Below, piece after piece: positions 8,368-14,918 of a stretch of DNA of 64,000 nucleotides. The DNA is from Hymenobacter gummosus (lineage in GTDB: Bacteria > Bacteroidota > Bacteroidia > Cytophagales > Hymenobacteraceae). Position numbers and translations under genes: made by a program. The notes beneath the pieces are model-generated. The model was not told where the DNA came from and did not search any database. It was given only the letters and a program-made list of their open reading frames with translations. Within the stretch, counting starts at the first letter, position 1; every line of letters begins with the position of its first letter. The stretch is taken from contig NZ_RXOF01000012.1 in the NCBI RefSeq assembly GCF_003970915.1, positions 1 through 64,000 on the forward strand, given 5' to 3'.

Positions 8368-9654
8368 TTATTCACCCCAGGGGTAGAGGTCGGGCGGCAC
8401 GTGCTCGTCGGGGCTGGTGGGCAGCGGGTGCAGGGCCCGGGTCCGCTCGAAGTGCAGGAAGGCGTCGTAGCGTTCGGGCACGATGGTGGGCACGTAGTTG
8501 CCGTACTTCTCGCGCTCCGGCCGGTACACCACCCCGATGGCCCGGTGGTTGATGTGGTCCTGCAGGGCCGGCAGCGGCTTCAGGTCCGAGGACAGCAGCA
8601 AGGCGTTCCGGCCGATATCGGTGTGCAGCAGGCCGCCCCAGGAGCTGGGCCGGGCCTCGGGTACGGTCATGGTTTCCAGCGGGGCGCCCCAGCTGCGGGC
8701 CGCCACCACGGAGCCCTGGTAGCAGCCGAAGCCCACGATGTACACGTTTTGGCGGCCGAGCTGCTGCCGGGCCAGCTGGCCCAGGTTCACCATGCCGTCG
8801 GCCACCATGTCGGTGTAGCGGGCGTCGCCCACGTGGGTGTTGTGGGCCCACACGATGGCCTTACTTTCGGGGCCGTGCAGCTGCAGCAGGCGGGTGAGGG
8901 TGTCCATCATGTGATGGTCGCGCACGTTCCACGACGAGCCGCCGCCGCGCAGCATGGCCTTGTAGTACCGCTCGGCATTCACGGCCACCAGCGCGTTCTG
9001 CTCGGTGGCAAAGTCGATTTCCGTCTGCAGTCCGTCGGGCACGATGGGGCCGGTCTGGCGCTGAATGGCCCGCAGCATGGTCAGCACCTCGTCTTCGCAG
9101 TCTTCGCTCACGAAGGCCACGGCCTGGGCGTACTCCTGCGGGTCGGCGCTGTAGGGCTCGAAGCAGTGGTAGGCGCGGCGGGCGGCCTGAGCGGCTTCCT
9201 CGCTTTTCTGGCCGGCGTACTGCATAATCTGCTCCAGCGACTCCCAGAGCGAGTACACGTCGAGGCCGTAGAAGCCGATTTTTTGGTGCATGGGCCGGGG
9301 GGCGTTGCGCTGCCAGAGCCAGTCGACCAGCGCGGCCACTTCCCAGTTGCCCCACATCCAGGTGGGCCAGCGGTTGAAGCGGCGCAGCAGCTGGGCGGCG
9401 GCCTGCCCGTCGTGGGGCTGTTTCAGGGCCAGGTTCACCTCGAAGCAGTCGGGCCAGTCGCCCTCCACGGCCACGAAGTTGAAGCCCTTTTCCTCGACCA
9501 GGCGCTTGGTCAGGGCGGCGCGCCAGGTATAGTATTCGTGGGTGCCGTGCGAAGCTTCGCCCAGCAGTACCACCCGCGCATCGCCAATCTGGGCCAGCAG
9601 CGGGTCCAGATCGGCGGCGGATTGCAGCGGATGGTGTGGTAAGGATGCGGTCAT
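8368..9654 (-). CDS. Erythromycin esterase family protein
   Basis: A 428-residue protein of the Ere/EreA-like family, whose studied members hydrolyse the macrolide lactone. VVLLGEASHGTHEYYTWRA carries the signature E and H, and AIVWAHNTHVGDARYTDM supplies the second conserved His cluster. ATG 9654 was chosen because the longer frame upstream is out of family and crosses a terminator. Many relatives are not resistance enzymes, so macrolide activity should not be assumed. It is a single gene with terminators on both sides. Confidence 0.85.
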   Translation of the reverse strand: MTASLPHHPLQSAADLDPLLAQIGDARVVLLGEASHGTHEYYTWRAALTKRLVEEKGFNFVAVEGDWPDCFEVNLALKQPHDGQAAAQLLRRFNRWPTWMWGNWEVAALVDWLWQRNAPRPMHQKIGFYGLDVYSLWESLEQIMQYAGQKSEEAAQAARRAYHCFEPYSADPQEYAQAVAFVSEDCEDEVLTMLRAIQRQTGPIVPDGLQTEIDFATEQNALVAVNAERYYKAMLRGGGSSWNVRDHHMMDTLTRLLQLHGPESKAIVWAHNTHVGDARYTDMVADGMVNLGQLARQQLGRQNVYIVGFGCYQGSVVAARSWGAPLETMTVPEARPSSWGGLLHTDIGRNALLLSSDLKPLPALQDHINHRAIGVVYRPEREKYGNYVPTIVPERYDAFLHFERTRALHPLPTSPDEHVPPDLYPWGE

Positions 9655-9684
9655 AGACAATAGGCGGCAATAGGTGAAAAAAAT

Positions 9685-9754
9685 AACCCAGCGCCGCCTC
9701 CGGCTGCCTTCTTTCTGGGCAGGAAAGAAGCAAATCCGGTGGCGGCGCTGGGTT
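9685..9754 (-). terminator. Branched terminator hairpin
   Basis: AACCCAGCGCCGCC (9685-9698) pairs with GGCGGCGCTGGGTT (9741-9754), and a second stem forms inside the loop (CTTCTTTCT with AGGAAAGAAG). On the minus strand a run of T residues follows, as expected for the end of the gene at 9779. Confidence 0.75.
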
Positions 9755-9778
9755 TGGGTAAAGCGGAGCGGAAAGCCC

Positions 9779-10120
9779 CTACTTGTGGGCCTTGTCGAGG
9801 TTCTTGCCGAGGTCTTCCACCTTGCGCAAGAAGGTATCGATGTTGTCGTCGCCGTAGGTACCGAAGGCATTGGAGATGGTACCGCGGGTACCGTCGTGGG
9901 CTTCGATGGCGTAGAGGATGGACATGTCGTCGGGGTTGGATTCGCCCTCGAACCGGTAGAAATCGACGATGGTTACTTCTTCCGGGCCGTAGCTGACGTT
10001 GTTGGCGGAGCCCATCACGCACAGGCGGCCATCCTGCACGGCGAAATCGGCCGTGTAGCCGTCGGCCGTCAGCTTGCGTTCCACGTTGACCAGGGCGCGT
10101 TCTTCTTCTTTGTCTTGCAT
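9779..10120 (-). CDS. Small conserved Bacteroidetes protein (misannotated as PRPP synthetase elsewhere)
   Basis: A 113-residue acidic cytosolic protein. GYTADFAVQDGRLCV...VDFYRFEGESNPDDMSILYAIEAHDGTRGTISNAFGTYGDD matches a small family common in Bacteroidetes that databases often label phosphoribosylpyrophosphate synthetase, although no PRPP-synthase fold is present. ATG 10120 begins directly before the conserved part. Function unknown. It lies just downstream of a small Cys-rich membrane gene, from which it is separated by a hairpin. Confidence 0.7.
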   Translation of the reverse strand: MQDKEEERALVNVERKLTADGYTADFAVQDGRLCVMGSANNVSYGPEEVTIVDFYRFEGESNPDDMSILYAIEAHDGTRGTISNAFGTYGDDNIDTFLRKVEDLGKNLDKAHK

Positions 10121-10179
10121 AATGCAGGTGCTTTGGAGTAGAGGAATTGAGAGAAGGAATACGGAACGACCCCAAACGA

Positions 10180-10220
10180 GCCGCCCCGCCCCGGCTATAC
10201 GCAGCCGTGGGCGGGGCGGG
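10180..10220 (-). terminator. GC-rich hairpin between two minus-strand genes
   Basis: CCGCCCCGCCC and GGGCGGGGCGG form the outer stem and GGCT/AGCC extends it. It lies downstream of the small Cys-rich gene on the minus strand. The T-tract is weak. Confidence 0.55.
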
Positions 10221-10257
10221 TTATGTGGAGGGATTAAAATGTTTAATCGGCTAAGCC

Positions 10258-10446
10258 TCAGCGGGCCCGCTGCGCCTTTTCGATGCTGCGCTGCAGGGCG
10301 TCCACGTCGATGGCGCTGCAGGCCCCGCCGCAGCCCTTGGGGCAGGCCCCCTCGGATTTGGCAAAAAAGCTCTGCCACAGACGCCGGCCGATGTAAAAGG
10401 CCGCGCCGAGGAAAAGCGCCAGGATGATGAGCTGTTGGACGAGCAT
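10258..10446 (-). CDS. FeoB-associated Cys-rich membrane protein-like
   Basis: 62 residues: one N-terminal TM segment (LVQQLIILALFLGAAFYIG) followed by a cytosolic tail with the Cys cluster CPKGCGGAC. This layout is that of the small proteins often encoded beside feoB. No feoB is in the window, so it may serve another iron or redox partner. ATG 10446 directly precedes the TM helix; the 21-residue upstream extension is probably untranslated. Confidence 0.6.
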   Translation of the reverse strand: MLVQQLIILALFLGAAFYIGRRLWQSFFAKSEGACPKGCGGACSAIDVDALQRSIEKAQRAR

Positions 10447-10504
10447 AACGAGCACAAAACTAAGCCGGAAAGAAAAAAGTTTAGCCCGCACGACCAGCCT
10501 ACCC

Positions 10505-10592
10505 GTCATGCAGAGCGTAGCGAAGCATCTCGCGTGCTGACGTCAGATAGAAATTACTATCCAGCGAGATGCTTCGCTGCGCTCTGCATGAC
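10505..10592. repeat. REP-like hairpin R1, 29-bp arms
   Basis: The arms at 10505-10533 and 10564-10592 are reverse complements with one mismatch, around a 30-base loop. The outer ends read GTCATGCAGAGC and GCTCTGCATGAC. It lies between the Cys-rich gene (divergent side) and the pirin gene end. The same arm length and outer layout recur at 63474-63571 with a different sequence. It has no T-tract. Confidence 0.8.
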
Positions 10593-10609
10593 GTTCTGAG
10601 GTGACTGCC

Positions 10610-11320
10610 TCAGTGGTTAATCGGCACCTCAATCACCAGAAACTGGCTTTCCTGCGGGCACTCGATGCGCACTTCGGCGGTGTCCCAGAGGCCCAGCGCG
10701 TCGCGCTGCGGCACCACTTCCTCGCCGATGCGCACCTCGCCCTCGATGACGAACACGAACACGCACTTGTTGGTGGGGTTCAGGGTGTAGGTCAGCGCCT
10801 GGCCGGCCTCGAAGTAGCCCAGGCTGAGCCGGGCGTTCTGGTTGATCCAGCAGTGGGCCTGGCCTTCCTCGTTCGAGACGATGGTGGTGAGCTGGTTGCG
10901 CCGCTTCTCGCGCGGGAAGCTCCGACGCTGGTAGCGCGGGTTGATGTTCTGCAGCTTGGGCTCAATCCAGATTTGCAGGAAGTTCACCGGCTCGTCGCCC
11001 ACGTTGTGCTCCTCGTGGCGCAGGCCCGAGCCGGCGCTCATAATCTGCACCCAGTCCTGCTCCACCACGTCCTTGTAGCCCAGGGAGTCGATGTGGTTCA
11101 TCTTGCCCGCCAGCAGCACCGAAATGATTTCCATGTTCTGGTGCGGGTGAATGCCGAAGCCCCCGCCCGGCTGCACGAAGTCGTCGTTGAACACGCGCAG
11201 CAGCCCGAAGCCGGCCCGCACCGGGTTGGGGTAAGAGCTGAAGCTGAACGTGAAGTTGCTCTGCAGCCAGCCGATGTCTTTCAGGCCGCGCTCGGTTGCG
11301 GGGAAGCGTTGGGTGTGCAT
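10610..11320 (-). CDS. Pirin family protein
   Basis: A 236-residue bicupin. The metal site of the first cupin is visible as GIHPHQNMEII and the later SGLRHEEHN, giving the three His and one Glu of iron-binding pirins. Some pirins act as quercetin 2,3-dioxygenases, others as redox-sensing regulators; the sequence does not choose between them. ATG 11320 (MHTQRF) fits the family N-terminus better than the longer frame. The upstream neighbour on the same strand is a nitroreductase, which suggests an electrophile or oxidative stress pair. Confidence 0.9.
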   Translation of the reverse strand: MHTQRFPATERGLKDIGWLQSNFTFSFSSYPNPVRAGFGLLRVFNDDFVQPGGGFGIHPHQNMEIISVLLAGKMNHIDSLGYKDVVEQDWVQIMSAGSGLRHEEHNVGDEPVNFLQIWIEPKLQNINPRYQRRSFPREKRRNQLTTIVSNEEGQAHCWINQNARLSLGYFEAGQALTYTLNPTNKCVFVFVIEGEVRIGEEVVPQRDALGLWDTAEVRIECPQESQFLVIEVPINH

Positions 11321-11360
11321 AGGGGAGAAGGAAGGGTGGTCGACGCGGAAAAGTAAACGC

Positions 11361-11387
11361 GTCATGTCTCGACAAGCTCGATATGAC
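11361..11387. repeat. Short imperfect REP-like hairpin
   Basis: GTCAT and ATGAC ends enclose an imperfect stem with TCGA on each side. It occupies the gap between the nitroreductase and pirin genes and shares the GTCAT/ATGAC ends of the larger hairpin at 10505-10592. Confidence 0.4.
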
Positions 11388-11403
11388 GTTCCTGGGGCCC
11401 GTG

Positions 11404-11994
11404 CTAGTCCGGCAGCTGGTTTTCAAATACAAACTCGCTCAACGGTTTGCGGGAGCGGGGCGCCAGCTCGCGGGTGCGGAAAGGCTCCTCCAGCTGCTCG
11501 GCTTCGCCCGCGTAGCCCAGGGCCAGGAAGGTGGCCGGCTCCAGCTCGGCGGGCAGGTGCAGGTCCTGCTGGGTTTTACTAAGGTCGAAGCCGCCCATCA
11601 CGTGGCCGTGGATGCCCATGGTGCCGGCCTGCAGCAGCAGGTTGGCGGTGGCCATGCCGGTGTCGTGCAGGTAGTGGCGGTTGGGGGCCTGGTTGGCACT
11701 CATAAACTTGCGGGCCAGCACCACCACCAGCACGGCGGCGTTTTTGGCCCAGGGCTGGTTGCCGGGCAGCAGGCAGTTCCAGAGCCGCTCAAACGTTTCA
11801 GCTTGCTCGCGGTGGGCGTAGATAAACTGCCAGGGCTGCTCGTTCATGGCGCTAGGGGCCCAGGCCGCGGCTTCGAACAGGGTGCGCAGCGCCTCGTCGG
11901 CAATGGGCTGCGGGGTGAAGGCGCGCGGGCTCCAGCGGTGCTTGATGAAGTCGGCGACGGGGTACTGCGTCTGGGCGTGCTTGTGGGTTGGCAT
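11404..11994 (-). CDS. Nitroreductase family protein
   Basis: A 196-residue FMN enzyme of the NfsB/NfnB fold that reduces nitro compounds, quinones or enones with NAD(P)H. HRWSPRAFTPQPI at the N-terminus is the FMN-phosphate contact, AAAWAPSAMNEQPWQFIYA the flavin-ring region, and TGMATANLLLQAGTMGIHGHVMGGFD the dimer helix. Length is normal. It is followed on the same strand by a pirin gene. Confidence 0.9.
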   Translation of the reverse strand: MPTHKHAQTQYPVADFIKHRWSPRAFTPQPIADEALRTLFEAAAWAPSAMNEQPWQFIYAHREQAETFERLWNCLLPGNQPWAKNAAVLVVVLARKFMSANQAPNRHYLHDTGMATANLLLQAGTMGIHGHVMGGFDLSKTQQDLHLPAELEPATFLALGYAGEAEQLEEPFRTRELAPRSRKPLSEFVFENQLPD

Positions 11995-12069
11995 GAAAGG
12001 GAGAAGCAGAATGTCAGCCGCTCGGCGCGGGCTGACCGAAGAAACAAATGAAACGGGTGAAGCGGGGCC

Positions 12070-12696
12070 TCAGGCCAGCTGGCGCAGCAGGTCCAGCAGC
12101 TCGCGCTGGGTGCTTTGGGTGCGGTCCTTGGCGTACCAGGCGTGCACGCGCTCGGCGTACTCCTCGTGCGTGGCGCCCTGGGCCTTGAGCGTGAGCAGCA
12201 GCTCCTGGGCCGCCGCGGGCCGCGGGCCCCACTGGGCCACCTCGGTGAGCGTATCGGCGTGGAGCACGATGAGCTTCGGGATGGAGCGGCTGACGCCGCC
12301 GGTGAGGTAGCGGTCCATCAAATCCAGGTTGTCGTCGCGCAGCAGGTAGCGGGTGACGAGCCGGCCGGTGCTGGCCCGGGCAATAGCCTCCAGCACGGGC
12401 ACTATCTGGGCCGCGTCGCCGCACCAGCCCTCGGTGAGCACCACCCACTCGTAGCGCCCTTGCAGGCGGGCCAGCTCGGCCGTCACTTCGGGCAGCAGCT
12501 GCACCGTCTTGTCGAGGCGCGACATGCGCTGCTCGTTCAGCTTGGCGTAGGCCGTCAGCGCCTCCGACTGGTTGGGGCCGGTAGTCAGGCCCTGGGCCAG
12601 CAGCTCGTCGATGAGCTGGCGGTAGGAGGCATAGGTGTAGGCGCCGGCGAGGCGTTCGGGGGCCAGCACGGGAGTGGCGGTGGGTTCAGCAGCCAT
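12070..12696 (-). CDS. Thioredoxin-like protein lacking the CxxC pair
   Basis: A 208-residue thioredoxin-fold protein of the TlpA/YbbN-like group. The active-site position reads TEGWCGDAAQ (W91, C92, G93, D94, A95), so the second cysteine of W-C-G-P-C is absent. The cis-proline is kept in SRSIPKLIVL. With one cysteine it cannot act as an ordinary dithiol reductase; bacillithiol-disulfide or monothiol chemistry is possible. ATG 12696 removes an 11-residue extension. The N-terminal 80 residues are helical. Confidence 0.8.
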   Translation of the reverse strand: MAAEPTATPVLAPERLAGAYTYASYRQLIDELLAQGLTTGPNQSEALTAYAKLNEQRMSRLDKTVQLLPEVTAELARLQGRYEWVVLTEGWCGDAAQIVPVLEAIARASTGRLVTRYLLRDDNLDLMDRYLTGGVSRSIPKLIVLHADTLTEVAQWGPRPAAAQELLLTLKAQGATHEEYAERVHAWYAKDRTQSTQRELLDLLRQLA

Positions 12697-12728
12697 GAGT
12701 AAAGCGGACGAGCCGGAAAAATTCAGCA

Positions 12729-12756
12729 AAAAACCCTCCCGGGCACGGAAGGGTTT
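12729..12756 (-). terminator. Terminator of the DinB-like gene
   Basis: AAACCCTTCC and GGGAGGGTTT pair (minus strand) around a GGTGCC-type loop, and a run of T residues follows. It lies 32 bases past the DinB-like stop codon. Confidence 0.8.
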
Positions 12757-12787
12757 CGGGCAATGGGTGAACTTCAGGTAAGCGCCC

Positions 12788-13267
12788 CTACGCCTGGCCG
12801 GCCAGCTCGCGGCAGTAGGTAATGAAGTCGGTGTTGATGGGCTCCAGGCCGTTTTCGCGCAGGGTAGTGGCCACCTGGGCGCGGTGGTAGCCCGCGTGCA
12901 CGCAGGCGTGGGTCAGGATGTCCGACACCTGGCTGTCGTAGCTGTTGCCCTGGGAGTTGGCGTAGCTGATCATGCGCGTCATTTCGGCGTCGTCGGCGTC
13001 GCGGATGTACTGGTGCAGGGAAGGGGAGGTCTGCTGGTGCAGCTTGTGCAGGCCGGCCAAATCGTGCTCCTGCCACACTTTCACCGGGCTCTGGGTGCCG
13101 GTAAGACGGGCCAGCCAGATGGCCTGGGCGTTGAGCACGTGCGAAAACAGGCGCAGGGCCCGGGCCGGCAGTTCGGCCCCCGAAGCCACAATGCCGTCGA
13201 GGTGGGTGAGCAGCTTGGCGTTGGCCCACACGTTGTAGGCACCGAGCTTTTCGATGGTGTTGATCAT
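12788..13267 (-). CDS. DinB family protein
   Basis: A 159-residue four-helix-bundle protein of the DinB/YfiT superfamily, which holds a metal with three histidines and includes thiol-dependent (bacillithiol, mycothiol) transferases. HVLNAQAIWLARL and THACVHAGYHRAQVATTL give the expected His positions. Its start codon lies 3 bases from an octamer-phased inverted repeat that fills the gap to the upstream lipoprotein gene on the same strand. Confidence 0.85.
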   Translation of the reverse strand: MINTIEKLGAYNVWANAKLLTHLDGIVASGAELPARALRLFSHVLNAQAIWLARLTGTQSPVKVWQEHDLAGLHKLHQQTSPSLHQYIRDADDAEMTRMISYANSQGNSYDSQVSDILTHACVHAGYHRAQVATTLRENGLEPINTDFITYCRELAGQA

Positions 13268-13359
13268 ATGTGATTTAGTGATTTAGTGACTCGGTGATTT
13301 AGCCCATTAGCGAGTGACGGAACAACACTTCACTAAGTCACTAAATCACCAACTCACCG
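13268..13359. repeat. Octamer-phased inverted repeat E1
   Basis: The left arm (13271-13302) is four 8-base units (TGATTTAG three times, TGACTCGG once). The right arm (13330-13358) is the complementary series TCACTAAG, TCACTAAA, TCACCAAC, TCACC. The loop is 27 bases. The element fills the gap from the start codon of the DinB-like gene to the stop codon of the DUF6970-like gene. Confidence 0.9.
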
Positions 13360-13830
13360 TCAGCGCGGGTCTTGCCAAACCAGTTTTTCGGCGGTTCGGT
13401 TTTTTTCGAAGTCGCGGCACTTCCCGTCGCCGCGGCCGGTGATGCCGCCGTCGGGGGCGCAGAGGACGTTGCCCTTCTCGTCGTAAAGGGTGGTAAACTG
13501 GTCGCAGCAGGGGGCCGTTTCGTAGTACACCGTCTGGCCCTGGTACTGGTAGCTCACGATGCGAATGGGCGGGTTTTCCTTTTCCTTGGCCAGGTGCGCC
13601 TGAATTTTGTCGTCCAGCCACTTGGGCCGGTTGCGCTGGTCGAAGGGCATGTTCTTGGCGCCGTCCGCCGGGGCCGCCGAGTTGAGCGAGGTCGTGGTGG
13701 GGGCCGGCGTGGAGGGGTTGGCCGTGGCCCGCGGCTCCGAGTGGTCGGTGGGCGTGGTCAGGTCGACGTGGCGGGCGCAGGAGCCGGTGAGCAGCAGCCC
13801 GGCCAGGGCAAGAGCGGCAAAACAGCGCAT
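13360..13830 (-). CDS. DUF6970-like lipoprotein
   Basis: 156 residues with a lipoprotein signal (MRCFAALALAGLLLTGSC, Cys18), a Thr/Pro/Ala-rich linker and a C-terminal domain resembling DUF6970 (TAPCCDQFTTLYDEKGNVLC...GGITGRGDGKC). Four cysteines may form two disulfides. ATG 13830 sets the signal peptide at the N-terminus. CAAATGTA at 13852-13859 is a minus-strand -7 box. Function unknown; surface or periplasmic location. Confidence 0.7.
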   Translation of the reverse strand: MRCFAALALAGLLLTGSCARHVDLTTPTDHSEPRATANPSTPAPTTTSLNSAAPADGAKNMPFDQRNRPKWLDDKIQAHLAKEKENPPIRIVSYQYQGQTVYYETAPCCDQFTTLYDEKGNVLCAPDGGITGRGDGKCRDFEKNRTAEKLVWQDPR

Positions 13831-13927
13831 AGGCGTTTCGGGGAAAGGCGGCAAATGTACAACGGCCCGGCGGATGCCGCCGACGCCGTACCTTAACGGC
13901 TCTTTCCCTACGTAAATCTGTCCGGTT

Positions 13928-14482
13928 ATGGCTACTTCTCCCGATCCGTACCGCCACCTTAGCAAGTTCCTCTCCCTGGTGCTGCGCCACCAGCCCGCTG
14001 CCATTGGCATTCAGCTCGACGAAGCCGGCTGGACCGACGTAGCCGAGCTGCTGCGGCGCCTCAATGAGCACGGCCACCCCGCCGACCGCGCCCTGCTCGA
14101 AGCCGTGGTGGCCCAGAGCGACAAACAACGCTTCGCCCTCTCGCCCGATGGCCAGCGCATCCGCGCCAACCAGGGCCACTCGGTGCAGGTCGAATTAGGC
14201 TACACTCCCCAGACGCCGCCGGAGCAGCTTTACCACGGCACTGCCGCCCGCAATCTGCCGGCCATCCAGGCCGAGGGCCTGCAGCGCGGCAGCCGCCACC
14301 ACGTGCACCTCTCGCCCGATACCGACACCGCCCACCGCGTGGGCCAGCGCCACGGCAGCCCGGTGGTCCTCACCGTCCTGGCCGGCGACATGGCCCGGGC
14401 AGGCCACCCGTTCTTCGTGTCCGACAATGGCGTGTGGCTGACCGAGAGCGTGCCGCCGCAGTTTCTGCTGCCGCCTCCTTAA
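13928..14482 (+). CDS. kptA: RNA 2'-phosphotransferase (Tpt1/KptA)
   Basis: A 184-residue enzyme that removes an internal RNA 2'-phosphate using NAD+, releasing ADP-ribose 1'',2''-cyclic phosphate. The N-terminal winged-helix lobe begins LSKFLSLVLRHQP, and the NAD+ lobe has LGYTPQTPPEQLYHGTA, HHVHLSPD and GVWLTESVP. In fungi it finishes tRNA splicing; bacteria have no such splicing, so the natural substrate here is unknown. It is transcribed away from the DUF6970-like gene. Confidence 0.93.
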   Translation: MATSPDPYRHLSKFLSLVLRHQPAAIGIQLDEAGWTDVAELLRRLNEHGHPADRALLEAVVAQSDKQRFALSPDGQRIRANQGHSVQVELGYTPQTPPEQLYHGTAARNLPAIQAEGLQRGSRHHVHLSPDTDTAHRVGQRHGSPVVLTVLAGDMARAGHPFFVSDNGVWLTESVPPQFLLPPP

Positions 14483-14488
14483 CAGCGC

Positions 14489-14667
14489 TGGCGCCGGTTT
14501 AGCCGTCGAAGACGGCGTAACCGGTGCCCAACATAAGGTAGGCTTTCAGCCTGCGTCCGGCGCCCGGCCGCGTCCGGCTGGCTGACCGAGCATCGTTCCA
14601 CGCAGGTTGAAAACCTGCTTTATACTAGGCACCGGTTACGCCGTCTTCGACGGCTAAACCGGCGCCA
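14489..14667. repeat. Long cruciform-like element R4, 40-bp perfect arms with a nested stem
   Basis: The arms at 14489-14528 and 14628-14667 are perfect 40-base reverse complements. Inside, 14532-14555 and 14600-14623 pair imperfectly over about 24 bases (TTTCAGCCTGCGT with ACGCAGGTTGAAA). Each outer arm also contains a small palindrome, GCCGTCGAAGACGGC. It fills most of the gap between kptA and a small membrane ORF. Confidence 0.9.
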
Positions 14668-14686
14668 GCTGCAGGTCGGACGGGAC

Positions 14687-14800
14687 TTACCCGAAAAACG
14701 CAAACATCAGCACCAGCACCACGATAAAGACCAGGTACATCAGCCCGTCGGAGAGGATGTACTGCTGGTAGCGGCGGTAAAACTCGCGCAGGCGCTGCAT
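14687..14800 (-). CDS. 37-residue single-pass membrane protein
   Basis: A short ORF encoding a basic N-terminus (MQRLREFYRRYQQYILSDG) and one TM helix (LMYLVFIVVLVLMFAFF). TACCTTTG on the minus strand at 14827-14834 is a good -7 box 27 bases before the start, and the charge distribution fits a real small membrane protein with N-terminus inside. No homology claim is made. It is divergent from recJ. Confidence 0.55.
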   Translation of the reverse strand: MQRLREFYRRYQQYILSDGLMYLVFIVVLVLMFAFFG

Positions 14801-14918
14801 GGTTGAGGGGGCGAAGTCCGAGCGGGCAAAGGTACGCCGGCCCGGCCCCCAAACGGCGCGTGCATAGCACGAACGTCCGTTTTTCTGCTTACTTTTGAAG
14901 ATAACGCCGTCCTCACCC

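Noticed and set aside
8191-9642. 483-codon plus-strand ORF opposite the erythromycin-esterase-like gene
   Set aside because: Antisense to a family-level match and crosses a terminator hairpin.
13268-13359. Octamer repeats as a CRISPR array or minisatellite
   Set aside because: Units are 8 bases without spacers, the second set is inverted, and no cas genes are present, so neither a CRISPR array nor a simple tandem repeat explains it.
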